DNA from: Oscillospiraceae bacterium
GTDB taxonomy: Bacteria; Bacillota; Clostridia; Oscillospirales; CAG-272
Assembly (NCBI GenBank): GCA_015063725.1
Contig: SVTP01000004.1
Location: 1 to 64,000 of the forward strand
Direction: 5' to 3'
Length of the DNA stretch: 64,000 nucleotides
In this document: positions 28,641 through 38,644 of the stretch, one piece after another
Layout: every line of letters begins with the position of its first letter
Numbering within the stretch: the first letter of the stretch is position 1
Notes under the pieces: generated by a model
What the model was told of the DNA's origin: nothing
Seen by the model: the letters and a program-made list of their open reading frames with translations, nothing else
Databases searched by the model: none
Made by a program: the position numbers and the translations under genes

Positions 28641-29356
28641 AAGTAACCACCGTTTTGTTTGACCTTGACGGCACGCTGCTACCGATGGATATGAACGAAT
28701 TTATCAAAGCCTATTTTGGCGGACTTGCCCGTCGCTTGGCGCCCCTTGGCTATGAGCCGCAAAAGCTGGTTAACTCCATTTGGCAAGGAACTGCCGCAAT
28801 GGTGAAAAATGACGGCAAGACAACCAACGAGGAGCGCTTTTGGCAGGGTTTTGAGACTGCCTACGGAAAGCCTGCAAGACAGGATGAGGAGCACTTTGCC
28901 GCCTACTATCGCGAGGACTTTGACAAGGTAAGAACCTCTTGCGGCTACACACCTGCGGCGCGCAAAATTGTGGATACCGTAAAGGCATGCGGCTTGCGCA
29001 CAGCGCTTGCGACCAATCCTATCTTTCCTGCAATGGCTACCGAGCGACGCATTGCATGGGCGGGGCTTTCCACCTCGGATTTTGAGCTTTACACCACCTA
29101 CGAAAACTCCCGTTTTTGCAAGCCAAACCCCGACTATTACCTTGACGTGATGCAATCCTTGGGTGTTTGCCCCGAGGAATGCTTGATGGTGGGCAATGAC
29201 GTTGAAGAAGATATGATAGCCCAAACGCTTGGGTGCCGCGTGTTCCTTTTGACAGATTGCCTGATCAACCCCAAAGGTGCTGACATTTCCGTTTATCCCA
29301 ACGGCAGCTATGATGATTTGATCGCATTCATTCAAAACCTCAATCAAGACGCATAA
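28637..29356 (+). CDS. HAD family hydrolase
   Basis: VLFDLDGTLLPMD, LATNPIFP, CKPNPDYY, MVGNDVEEDM; 4-nt overlap with MATE gene. Confidence 0.9.
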   Translation: MKVTTVLFDLDGTLLPMDMNEFIKAYFGGLARRLAPLGYEPQKLVNSIWQGTAAMVKNDGKTTNEERFWQGFETAYGKPARQDEEHFAAYYREDFDKVRTSCGYTPAARKIVDTVKACGLRTALATNPIFPAMATERRIAWAGLSTSDFELYTTYENSRFCKPNPDYYLDVMQSLGVCPEECLMVGNDVEEDMIAQTLGCRVFLLTDCLINPKGADISVYPNGSYDDLIAFIQNLNQDA

Positions 29357-29375
29357 AACCGAACAAAAAAATGAA

Positions 29376-29401
29376 GGGTGCTCTGCCAAAGCAGAGCACC
29401 C
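29376..29401. terminator. Terminator between HAD gene and convergent ABC locus
   Basis: GGGTGCTCTGC-caaa-GCAGAGCACCC. Confidence 0.65.
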
Positions 29402-29409
29402 GTTTTTGT

Positions 29410-32223
29410 TTAAACAGTTGTATCAATCAGTTCCTGGTTCAAAAGGCGATCGATGTCTACCACGAGCTTTTCAAGAATTGCGGTAGAGGCGTAGAACTTA
29501 CCAACCACGCCGTCAGGAGAGTTGGTAACAAATTCTCCCTTCTCGTTTTTGGTAAAGAGCTCTACGGTGACCAGCACCTTCCAATCGGAGTACTGATAGA
29601 ATTTATACTCGAAATACTGCGAGATGTTCTCCTCGTAGTAACGAATCTCTTTGCCGTCCTCGTCATGATAGGTGTAGCCATTGAGTGCTTTTGCGTAGTC
29701 CTCAACGTGCATGGAGATACTTGCAATGGGCTTTTTGCTCTCACTTGCAAGGTATTCCTCAACGCTCATACCCATCTTTTCCTTAAACTCAACAGGATCA
29801 ACGTCGCCAACGAGCGAGAAATAGAGCAGATCCATATGCAGTCTGCGGAAGTTGTCGGAAGCCGTAACGGTCTCGTACTCTTCTACACCGGCATCTCCCA
29901 TGCCTGTGTTGGAAATCGTGTAATCCAGCTTTTTACCGTTGCATAAAACCTCGAGTCCCTTTGCACTGATGCCAAGCGCAACCTCGTATGTAGCGCTCTT
30001 ATTTGTCTCCGGATCCTTATACGTAAACCGGTAAATGGGATCGCCAAAGCTACGGTTGACGCGGATGCGCTCACCGCGGATCTCGTCTATGTAATAATAA
30101 TGTCCACCAAGATATTTGTCGTTTTCGTCACGCTCAATCTCATATTCAATGGTTTTGGTAACGTAATCGGGAGAGACCTTTACGTTGTCTCCGTCTTTGT
30201 TGACATAGTAGAAGGTTTCGGGTACGTAAACAACGTTGGTAAGCGAGGCGTTTTGCATGATCTCTTTGTAGCTGACAACCTCTACCTTATCAAAGTCAAG
30301 CTCTACAAGGTTGGAATAGGTAACCCCCTTGCGCTTGTAAACCCTTGTTCCGTCCTCCAAGTAGACGATCTTTCCCTCGGTGAGGTTGACTGCCGCAAAC
30401 TCGCCCTTGTCGTTTTTGTAGTAAGTATAGCTCAGGGAGTTGTCAAGGTCAAAATCAAAAACCTGATCCTCGGGGAGCCCGAACGCCTCGCCGCTAAACT
30501 CAAATTTGAGGTCGCGAACGTAGGAAATGTTATGGAAGATGAATGCCTCATTATACCACTTCATGTAGTCCCACTCGAGGAAGGAGAGATAGTATTGGTC
30601 TACCTCAACGATCATATCAAAGGGGACGGCTGCCACATAGTAGGTTCCGTTCTCTGTTTTTTGGCTGATAAAGAGTTGGTTTTCCGCGTACTTCTTATCA
30701 CCCGTTACCTCATCGTATTGACCGCTAAAGGTCTTGTAGGTGAGATAATAGACGTTTTTATCAAGCCCAAACTCCGCCATTGACTCTTGCGTCAAGCCGA
30801 TCCGCTTGCAGGCAACAGCCTCGACAGAATAGAGTGTCTCAAATATCGAAATAGCACTGTTTTCATTGATGTTGTATCCCGACATAACGCTGACACCCGG
30901 CAGATAGGGGCGCGTGGAGTTCATGGTGTTGACGCGCTCCTCAAGCTCGGAATAGGTAAAAGCAACGATGGTCTCGAGATAATCCTTTGTATCCTTCGTC
31001 CAGTCGTCAATCGTACCCAAAAGGAAATCCTTGCCCATGCTGTGGTAGGTGACCGATACGGGGAAGACTACGCGCGGCACGACCAGCTGCTCGATGGGTT
31101 GCAATACGGTTTCTTCGATATAGTCGGTTGTAATGATATAAACCGAGCCTCTGCCCTCAAGGCGGACGTAGTAGCCGCCGCCCGAGAGAATGGCATCACC
31201 AACGTGAATGGTGTAGGTCTTTTCGGGGTCAGGCTGCGGGTTGCCCTGCTCATCGTAATCAATCACGTATTTACCGTTTTGATACATGTCGCTTCCATCG
31301 GCATTCTTTTTGAAAAGCACGCCGCTGATGGTATAGGTCGCCTGCGGCGTATCAAGACCGTAAACAGAATAGTCGATGGTTCCGTCCTCAAGACGGGGAA
31401 TAAGAGGGTCTGTGGAGTTTTGTCCCATTTTGCGGTTGGCAAGCATATAGCCGCAAGAGAAGCAAAGTCGCGCAAACAGATCTTGGTCAAACTCCAGATT
31501 GGATTTTTCAAAGCCCTTGACCAGAACATCGTCGGCGGTGCGGTAGATAGTATAGTCTCCGCCCTGCTCGTTTTTCATTTCGATGGAGTACATATACTCG
31601 GAGCGGACCTGCGGAAAGACCAGAAGAACAGTGCCCGAGGAATATTCGCCATCCTCGGCATCTACCGTTGCGCGCAGAGTATGCTCACCTGTTTCGGGAT
31701 CGATCCTGTACTCGTTTCCGCTTCCTCTTGCAATAAAGACGGTGTCAAGCACCCCGTTGGTATCCATCAGGTTGCCATCTTTATCAAAGAGCTTATACAC
31801 GCCTTCATGGCGTTTGACGTAGTACTTGTCTCTGTGCTCCACGCCGTCCACCGTATAGGTGTCAACAAAGGAATAGATAGCGATGAGCTGCGACACGATG
31901 ACAAAGGTAACAATGAGGACAAGCGCAACTGCCGACAGAATGATAATGGCAGTTTTTTGACGCTTGAGCATCGAGCGCTTTTTATCGGGGGCGGATGCTG
32001 CCTTTTCCCAATGCGCCACCAAGCGGATATCTTCATCCGTTTCGATCAACGTATCGGGCGTGACGGGCAGCTCGCCGTGATACCAGCCAACAAAGGTGTA
32101 CCCGCGGCGAGTGGGTGTTGGGAGCTGTCCAAACGGCTCTCCCACAACACCCTCGCGGCTCAATTGGGATACGCTTCCGCGATTGGCATCGAATATGAGG
32201 TTGATAATGGTTCCTGTTTTCAT
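29410..32223 (-). CDS. InlB-repeat (N-terminal) plus single TM plus large extracytoplasmic DUF4340-like protein of the Gld-type ABC locus
   Basis: INLIFDANRGSVSQLSREGVVGEPFGQLPTPTRRGYTFVGWY then KKRSMLKRQKTAIIILSAVALVLIVTFVIVSQLI; DUF4340 assignment is by context. Confidence 0.7.
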   Translation of the reverse strand: MKTGTIINLIFDANRGSVSQLSREGVVGEPFGQLPTPTRRGYTFVGWYHGELPVTPDTLIETDEDIRLVAHWEKAASAPDKKRSMLKRQKTAIIILSAVALVLIVTFVIVSQLIAIYSFVDTYTVDGVEHRDKYYVKRHEGVYKLFDKDGNLMDTNGVLDTVFIARGSGNEYRIDPETGEHTLRATVDAEDGEYSSGTVLLVFPQVRSEYMYSIEMKNEQGGDYTIYRTADDVLVKGFEKSNLEFDQDLFARLCFSCGYMLANRKMGQNSTDPLIPRLEDGTIDYSVYGLDTPQATYTISGVLFKKNADGSDMYQNGKYVIDYDEQGNPQPDPEKTYTIHVGDAILSGGGYYVRLEGRGSVYIITTDYIEETVLQPIEQLVVPRVVFPVSVTYHSMGKDFLLGTIDDWTKDTKDYLETIVAFTYSELEERVNTMNSTRPYLPGVSVMSGYNINENSAISIFETLYSVEAVACKRIGLTQESMAEFGLDKNVYYLTYKTFSGQYDEVTGDKKYAENQLFISQKTENGTYYVAAVPFDMIVEVDQYYLSFLEWDYMKWYNEAFIFHNISYVRDLKFEFSGEAFGLPEDQVFDFDLDNSLSYTYYKNDKGEFAAVNLTEGKIVYLEDGTRVYKRKGVTYSNLVELDFDKVEVVSYKEIMQNASLTNVVYVPETFYYVNKDGDNVKVSPDYVTKTIEYEIERDENDKYLGGHYYYIDEIRGERIRVNRSFGDPIYRFTYKDPETNKSATYEVALGISAKGLEVLCNGKKLDYTISNTGMGDAGVEEYETVTASDNFRRLHMDLLYFSLVGDVDPVEFKEKMGMSVEEYLASESKKPIASISMHVEDYAKALNGYTYHDEDGKEIRYYEENISQYFEYKFYQYSDWKVLVTVELFTKNEKGEFVTNSPDGVVGKFYASTAILEKLVVDIDRLLNQELIDTTV

Positions 32224-32268
32224 TGGTATTTTATATTCCCTTTCTCTTTGAACCTGCTTTTGTAGATC

Positions 32269-34086
32269 TTACGCACGCGTCGATTGGCGCGTCTTTCTTT
32301 TCACCAGCACAACCACACCTGCAACCGTCATAACAACGGCAGGGAGTGCTGTGAGAATGACCGTTGCGGTAATGATGCCCGATGCCACCGAGGTCTTGCC
32401 CGTGGTGCTATCGGTCTGCATGTGCTGATCGGTATCAATTTGCATATCGTAAAGTGCGAGGAAGCTAAGTCCCACAGGGTTGACTTCCTTGCCCATGTAA
32501 CGCAAAACAGAGAGGAGTGCATCGGTGTTGCCATAGGAGGTGCTACCAAGGAATGCATTTTTGGCGATCTCGGTAGAGCCGACTGCGCAAACAAAGGAAG
32601 GCTGGTTGACGGTAGTATATCCCATACCCTCACCCACTGTGCGACGTTCTGCCGAGAGTGTCATCACGTTGAACACACCCGTGCCGCCCAAGGGCACACC
32701 GTTCTCATCGGTCAGGACCTCTCCCCCATTCTTAACCGAATAGTTTGCAAGGTTCTCGGAGGTTCCCGAACGGAAGACGTCATAGACCATACGGTTCCAG
32801 CCGTCACGGCTTGCGTATGCAAAGGTATAGGCGGGAGTACCGTTCTCCTCGTCTGCCATTACGTAACCAATATCGTAGGTGGAAGAAAATGCAATGGGCA
32901 TAGCGTTGCCGAAAATGACCTTGGGCTCGGTGCCTGCCGCAATAATATCACTCATTGCAGCTGCGCCGATTCCCTTGCCAAAGGGATACTGACCGATAAA
33001 GGTGTTGCCTGTACCGTCCAGTGCGTTTGCGGCATCCACGATCGTATAGTTACCCTTTACGGTCTCGCCATTTGCGTTTTGCCCGTTGGCGCGTTGGTAC
33101 TCAATGCCCCAGAATGCTAAATATTCCTCAAGGTTGGGCATATGGGGAGTATCGGCATCCATAAACACCATAAAGGAATAGGACTTTTTCAAAAACGCAT
33201 CCAGCTTTTTGGTCTCCGAGACCTTTACATCTGCATTGCCAAAGGCAGAAACAAAATCGGTTTGGGGATCAAACGTCAAAATAAGGCGACAGTTTTCGGG
33301 GATCTCGTCGGTCTCAAGATTGAGATACTGAATTTCATATCCCGCACCCTCAATGACGTTCATAAGTTCACTGTATTCGGGCCAGCTTGCGCGGTCGCTC
33401 AAGCTCCATTCGGCAAAAGGCTCGCCGTGATTGACGGTCAAGCAGCAGATGGGAGCCTCGGCACCCGTAACGTCCTGAATCTGCTTTGCAAACTGCTTTT
33501 GTCCGTTGTATCCGATCGGTACATCGGTTTGAGATTCGGAGTCATAGGTGTAGAAGGAACGTGCCGAGCTGATGCGGAACTCTGTGCCGCTGGCAACGAT
33601 CACGTTGCTGGGATAGATGGTGGAATAAGAGGTACTGCGGTACATATCCACCGAGGAGGGGTTGCTCCAAACGTCTCTCCAAGAAACCTTGATGGTATCG
33701 GGGAATTGCTTTTGCAGAGCAAGCGCGGTGTAATACACGTAGCGCATGGAATCTGCCTTGGTCAACTGGTCGGGCTCATCGCAAAAGATGATCTCTACCT
33801 TTACCGGCTCTTCTCTTCCCTTGTTGGCTTCTTCAAAGACGTATTCCAGATAGCTGACGGTCTCATCCATCAGGGTGTAAAGTCCGCTCTTTTTTTGCAG
33901 ATTGCTATGCTCCTGATAGACGGTATATGTGGACTGCGGTGTCAGGTCGATAAACCAGAACTGACTTGTGCAAAGCGCCGTCATGCCAACATTGATCAGG
34001 AGGACGGCGACCAGCACAATGATGCAAAGTCCCAATGAGGCGGAGCCGTGACGGAGCCTGCGCTCCCATCCGTTTCCGAGTTTCAT
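32269..34086 (-). CDS. GldG-like ABC transporter auxiliary protein, paralogue 1
   Basis: N-term TM, EVIFCDEPDQL, TVNHGEPF, C-term TM IITATVILTALPAVVMTVAGVVVLVKRKTR. Confidence 0.75.
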   Translation of the reverse strand: MKLGNGWERRLRHGSASLGLCIIVLVAVLLINVGMTALCTSQFWFIDLTPQSTYTVYQEHSNLQKKSGLYTLMDETVSYLEYVFEEANKGREEPVKVEIIFCDEPDQLTKADSMRYVYYTALALQKQFPDTIKVSWRDVWSNPSSVDMYRSTSYSTIYPSNVIVASGTEFRISSARSFYTYDSESQTDVPIGYNGQKQFAKQIQDVTGAEAPICCLTVNHGEPFAEWSLSDRASWPEYSELMNVIEGAGYEIQYLNLETDEIPENCRLILTFDPQTDFVSAFGNADVKVSETKKLDAFLKKSYSFMVFMDADTPHMPNLEEYLAFWGIEYQRANGQNANGETVKGNYTIVDAANALDGTGNTFIGQYPFGKGIGAAAMSDIIAAGTEPKVIFGNAMPIAFSSTYDIGYVMADEENGTPAYTFAYASRDGWNRMVYDVFRSGTSENLANYSVKNGGEVLTDENGVPLGGTGVFNVMTLSAERRTVGEGMGYTTVNQPSFVCAVGSTEIAKNAFLGSTSYGNTDALLSVLRYMGKEVNPVGLSFLALYDMQIDTDQHMQTDSTTGKTSVASGIITATVILTALPAVVMTVAGVVVLVKRKTRQSTRA

Positions 34087-34117
34087 ATCTGTTTCTTTCC
34101 TTTCTTCGGGGTTTTGG

Positions 34118-35674
34118 TTATGCGCGGCGGCGTTTGATGAGCACGATGATCGCAGCCGTCAGAATGCTGACGGCAGGAATGAGTGCCAGCGCAACCGTCC
34201 AGCGCAGCATTTGCGCGGTAGTGATGGTGCTGATATCGTAAGAGGCAAAGGGCTTGATGGTCAGCCCTGTGGGAACGGTGCGTCCGCCGATCTCTTCAAA
34301 AAGCTCGAGCAATACGTCGCCGTTATCATATACGGCAGATTGCAGATAGGTACGTGTAGCAAAATTGACAGAGGATACCACGCCCACATAAGAGGAGCCC
34401 GTGGCATTTTTTTGCTCGGTCAAACTCATCAAAATGCAGGAGCCACCGTCAACCGCCTCGCCGTTTGCCCAGTGCGTAGTCTTATTACTACTGCGATAAA
34501 GGGGATAGAGTGTGCGTGTGCCGTTCATGTTGGTGTAGGTGCCGTCCTGCTTTGCGACGTATCCCTCACCCGTAACGGCAAGTGCAGTAGAGTTACCGAA
34601 GACAACATACTCGTTTGCGGGATCGACAAAGCGACCGTTGTCGCTGCCTGCTGCATGACCGTAAATGGTATAGCCATCAGACGTCAAAGAGCCCGAGGTG
34701 TCCTGCACGGTGTAACGGTGCGAAACACCTGTGGTAGCATTTCTTGCATACTCGGTCTCAATGCCCCACTCCTTGATGTAACTCTCGAAATTGGGCATAT
34801 TCGGCGTTCCGTTCTCCAAAAAGAGGAAGAAGGAATGTCCGTCCTGTGCCAAAAACGTATCCAGAATTTCCGTCTCGGAGATGTCAGACACGCCATCGGC
34901 TACCAGGTCGGTGTTGGGGTTGTAGCTGATGATGACGTCGCAGGTTTCGGGAATGGGATCCTTATACAGGTCAATATAAACGACCGTATAACCTGCATCG
35001 TCAAGAATGGTCAAAAGCTCGTAGTCATAGGAGACCTCACCGTGATTGGTCAGAAGGCACGCAATGCGAGCGTCGTTATCGACGGCGTGCATCAAAGCGG
35101 AGCTCAATTTGCGCTCACCGCTATACGCCCAAGGCTGGGAGCTGGTGTCATCGGCAAATACGTAGAAGTCTGTCCACCTGTAAACGCGGTGGTAGCCCTC
35201 ACTCACAACGATCACGCTCGTACTGTTCAGGGGAGTGATGATCTCCTCTCCTGTGAGCGGATTGTGACTGACGGTATAGTCCTTGACGGGAGAGGGGTTG
35301 ATGTAGATATCGTAAAATTTGAGTTTGATATTCTCAAAGCGGTCGGCAAGAGCGCGCGCCGTATGGTAGAGGTAGTAGTTCTCGTTCCCCTCTGCTTTTA
35401 CGGCATCCTCAAGATCGCAGAACAGGATCTCAACCTCAGGCAGCTTTCCGTCCGCTCTGCGATGCGCCTCAAAGGCACCCTCAAGAACTGTATAGCAGTC
35501 CTCGGTAACGTCAAATGCCAGCGTGGGTGTCAGGGATGTGTAAAGCTCGTAACGCTCTACCACCGCCGAGAGCACCGCATTGGCAAGCACCGCTACCAAA
35601 ATGACCATAACGGTCAGCGTTGCCGCCACTGTGGCATAACGCACCTTTTTGTTGCGTATGAATCGTTTTTTCAT
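34118..35674 (-). CDS. GldG-like ABC transporter auxiliary protein, paralogue 2
   Basis: ILFCDLEDAVKAEG, LLTNHGEVSYDYELLTILDDAGY, C-term TM; collinear with 32269-34086. Confidence 0.78.
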   Translation of the reverse strand: MKKRFIRNKKVRYATVAATLTVMVILVAVLANAVLSAVVERYELYTSLTPTLAFDVTEDCYTVLEGAFEAHRRADGKLPEVEILFCDLEDAVKAEGNENYYLYHTARALADRFENIKLKFYDIYINPSPVKDYTVSHNPLTGEEIITPLNSTSVIVVSEGYHRVYRWTDFYVFADDTSSQPWAYSGERKLSSALMHAVDNDARIACLLTNHGEVSYDYELLTILDDAGYTVVYIDLYKDPIPETCDVIISYNPNTDLVADGVSDISETEILDTFLAQDGHSFFLFLENGTPNMPNFESYIKEWGIETEYARNATTGVSHRYTVQDTSGSLTSDGYTIYGHAAGSDNGRFVDPANEYVVFGNSTALAVTGEGYVAKQDGTYTNMNGTRTLYPLYRSSNKTTHWANGEAVDGGSCILMSLTEQKNATGSSYVGVVSSVNFATRTYLQSAVYDNGDVLLELFEEIGGRTVPTGLTIKPFASYDISTITTAQMLRWTVALALIPAVSILTAAIIVLIKRRRA

Positions 35675-35695
35675 AGATGCTTTCCCTCCCGGGCA

Positions 35696-36466
35696 TTAAC
35701 CCCAACGGCGCTTTTCGTAAACGCGTACGGTAAGGAAGAGGAAAACGAATGCCAGCGATGCATAGTACAAAAGCGCCGCGTAGTCGAACACGCCTGCACT
35801 GAAGTTGCTGTAACGGCTGAGTACCGATACCCAGTCGATCACAAAACGAACGGCATAGCTGCCGATAATGGGTTGTCCCGAGGCATCGGTGAGCATGTTG
35901 AATACATTGAGCAAAACCATGACCGCAATAACGCCGATGGTGATAACGGCGGCGGAAAGCTGGTTTTCAGTAAGTGCGGAGATAAAGGTTCCAATGGCAA
36001 TGAGCGCCGCGCCCAACAGAATGAGTGCGATCAGAGAACCGACGATCTGCCCTGTTACGGGACCGATATGTGTCAGGGAGTACTCTGTTCCACCTCTCTC
36101 AGCATTGGCGATCACATACAAGGGGATGAAGTTGATGCAGGAAAGCAGAACGCCGCCCACAAACAGAGTCAGAGCTGCAAAATACTTACCCAAAACCATA
36201 CCCGTAATGGTGACGGGTGCGGTCAGGAGCATCTGCTCGGTACGCATCTTTCTCTCCTCGGCAAACAGTCTCATTGTCAAAAGCGGAATGAGAATGACGA
36301 ATGCAATGATGAGATAAAAGAAATATTGACTGGTGTTGTAGGTGCCTGCAATGATGGTGGTGTAGCAGCAAAGCAGAGCCGAGAACACCAAAAAGATTCC
36401 CAAATAAATGTATCCGATGGGATTGATGAAGTAAGAGGATAACTCTTTTCGATAAATGGCGAACAT
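35696..36466 (-). CDS. ABC-2 type permease (GldF-like)
   Basis: MFAIYRKELSSYFINPIGYIYLGIFLVFSALL; six TM. Confidence 0.88.
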   Translation of the reverse strand: MFAIYRKELSSYFINPIGYIYLGIFLVFSALLCCYTTIIAGTYNTSQYFFYLIIAFVILIPLLTMRLFAEERKMRTEQMLLTAPVTITGMVLGKYFAALTLFVGGVLLSCINFIPLYVIANAERGGTEYSLTHIGPVTGQIVGSLIALILLGAALIAIGTFISALTENQLSAAVITIGVIAVMVLLNVFNMLTDASGQPIIGSYAVRFVIDWVSVLSRYSNFSAGVFDYAALLYYASLAFVFLFLTVRVYEKRRWG

Positions 36467-36499
36467 AAATTAGCAATTCCTTTCTGTAATGGGTAACGG

Positions 36500-37594
36500 T
36501 TACTCGTCGTCGTCCTCGTCGGCAGTTTTTGCCGCCTCAGCTCTTTGACGCTCTGCATCGGCATAAAGAGCAGCTCCAAGCTCCTTCTCTTGCGTTGCTG
36601 CCGCGCCTCTGCGCGCCTTGCGCGCTACGCGCTCACGTGCGGCTCCCAAGGTCTTCTTCTCCTCGGAGTGGTCAACAACCGAGATGAAAATATCCTCAAG
36701 GCTCATACCCATGGATTCGATACCAACCAGAGGCCAGTTGCGCTCAACGAGTTGGTAGAACAGCTTTTTGCGGATGTCGATGCCGGCATCGCTCTCGATC
36801 ATATAAGAATACGCATCGCCGTCTCTCTCTGCCAAGCCTTCGGCATAGGTGATGCCAGGCATGGCACGCAGCATGGCAAGCACGTCCTTTTGAGGGCCGA
36901 CGATCTTGACGTTGAAGCGTCGGTTCTGGCTCATGACGTTTGCAATGTTCTCGGTCTTTTCATTGGCAACGATCTTGCCCTTGTTGATGATGACGATGCG
37001 GTCGCAAACGGCTTGTACCTCTTGCAGAATGTGCGTGGAAAGAACAACCGTGTGTGCCTTACCAAGACTGCGGATCAGGTTGCGGATCTCGATGATCTGC
37101 TTGGGATCAAGTCCTACGGTCGGCTCGTCGAAAATGATGACCTTGGGATTGCCGATGAGAGCCTGCGCAATGCCCACTCTTTGACGGTAGCCCTTGGAAA
37201 GGGTGCGAATGACCTTGTGGTACATATCGCTGATCTTAACCGTTTCGCAAATGGTTTGCAAGTGCTCCTCGCGATTCAGCTTGCAGCATTTGAGGTCGTA
37301 TGCAAAGTTGAGGTATTCCCCAACCGTCATATCCAAATACAGGGGGGGCTGCTCGGGCAAATAGCCTATCAGCTTTTTGGCACCGATGGGATCGGAAAGA
37401 ATATCAATGCCTGCGATACACGCCTTGCCCGACGTGGAAGAAAGACAACCTGTGAGAATGTTCATCGTGGTACTCTTGCCCGCGCCGTTGGGGCCAAGAA
37501 GACCAACGATTTCGCCTTCTTCAACAGAAAAGCTGATGTCATCCACCGCACAGGTGGTGCCGTAATTTTTTACAAGATGCTCAATTTTGATCAT
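36500..37594 (-). CDS. ABC transporter ATP-binding protein (GldA-like) with Ala/Glu-rich C-terminal tail
   Basis: GLLGPNGAGKSTTMNIL, LSKGYRQRVGIAQAL, VIIFDEPTVGLDP. Confidence 0.93.
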   Translation of the reverse strand: MIKIEHLVKNYGTTCAVDDISFSVEEGEIVGLLGPNGAGKSTTMNILTGCLSSTSGKACIAGIDILSDPIGAKKLIGYLPEQPPLYLDMTVGEYLNFAYDLKCCKLNREEHLQTICETVKISDMYHKVIRTLSKGYRQRVGIAQALIGNPKVIIFDEPTVGLDPKQIIEIRNLIRSLGKAHTVVLSTHILQEVQAVCDRIVIINKGKIVANEKTENIANVMSQNRRFNVKIVGPQKDVLAMLRAMPGITYAEGLAERDGDAYSYMIESDAGIDIRKKLFYQLVERNWPLVGIESMGMSLEDIFISVVDHSEEKKTLGAARERVARKARRGAAATQEKELGAALYADAERQRAEAAKTADEDDDE

Positions 37595-37882
37595 GAGAGG
37601 TTCAGGTCCTTTCTGACTGGTTTTGGGAGCGTTTCGGCTCCGCTATATAATAATCCAAAGTATATTCTAACACACATATATGGACAAACGATGAACAAGA
37701 GCAAATAAATGTCTCTTTTCGTGCTGATTTTCTTACGAAATTTGCGCGTCTTTTTGCAAAAAAATTGCAAGGGCTGTATAAAACGTCCACGAAAGGAAAA
37801 AATAAAGACAGCCAGACGCGAAAAAAGGGGTTTTTGCCCCCTGCCCCGCGGCGCAATATCATCATATCAAAGGAGTATCAAA

Positions 37883-38602
37883 ATGCAAAAGAACTGGAAA
37901 GAATCTGAATTCTTCAAAAAGCTGAAGCACATTCGCGTAAACCGTGCGGTTTACCTCTCTGCCATCATCGTGCTTCTCTCCATCTCCGTTGTCCTCGTCA
38001 TCACCGCAGTCAACAACCGAGCAAACAAAATCCCCGAGGGAACCACGCCTCCCGCAGTGGAGACACCTGCTCCCGAGGGCACAACACCCCCTCAAACCAA
38101 CGAGAACGACAAGCCCACACAAGGCAATACCTTGCCCGAGTTTGCCCTGCCCGTTGGCGGTGTGCTCTCCAAAAAGCATAGCGTTGACACACAGGTGTTC
38201 TCCCCTACGCTGAACGAATACCGCGTGCACCTTGGCATTGATATCGCCACAGAGGAAGCCGCTCCCGTTTGCGCAATGGCACAGGGAACGGTAGCACAGA
38301 TTTGGGAAGACCCCATGATGGGTTGGAGCGTAGCGATCTCTCATACGGGAGACGCCGTAACGGTTTATAAAAACCTCTCCAAGCAGTTAGCAGACGGCAT
38401 TACCGTTGGTGCCGAGGTAGAGGCAGGTCAACTTTTGGGATCTGTTGGCGACACCGCCATGATCGAGATCGCCGAGGAGCCTCACCTGCACGTGGAAATG
38501 ACCGTAAAGGGACTGCAGGTAGATCCCCTGGACTATTTCAGCAAAGAGGTTCTCTCTGCCCTGACCGAGGACTCCATTTATGAGGGTGAAGCAGATAAGT
38601 AA
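37883..38602 (+). CDS. M23-family peptidoglycan metallopeptidase (SpoIIQ-like architecture)
   Basis: N-term TM, VHLGIDIATEEAAPVCAMAQGTV, HLHVEM; RBS AAAGGAG before ATG 37883. Confidence 0.85.
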   Translation: MQKNWKESEFFKKLKHIRVNRAVYLSAIIVLLSISVVLVITAVNNRANKIPEGTTPPAVETPAPEGTTPPQTNENDKPTQGNTLPEFALPVGGVLSKKHSVDTQVFSPTLNEYRVHLGIDIATEEAAPVCAMAQGTVAQIWEDPMMGWSVAISHTGDAVTVYKNLSKQLADGITVGAEVEAGQLLGSVGDTAMIEIAEEPHLHVEMTVKGLQVDPLDYFSKEVLSALTEDSIYEGEADK

Positions 38603-38604
38603 GC

Positions 38605-38643
38605 AAAAAAAGATGGAACGGCGGGTGCTGTTCCATCTTTTTT
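38605..38643. terminator. Terminator
   Basis: AAAAAAAGATGGAAC...GTTCCATCTTTTTT. Confidence 0.65.
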
Positions 38644-38644
38644 G

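Noticed and set aside
30787-32265. 492-aa plus-strand ORF
   Set aside because: Antisense to the InlB-DUF4340-like gene; no start signals or recognizable domain.
34211-36442. 743-aa plus-strand ORF
   Set aside because: Antisense shadow of the GldG-like and permease genes; low-complexity His/Cys/Arg-rich translation with no family signature.
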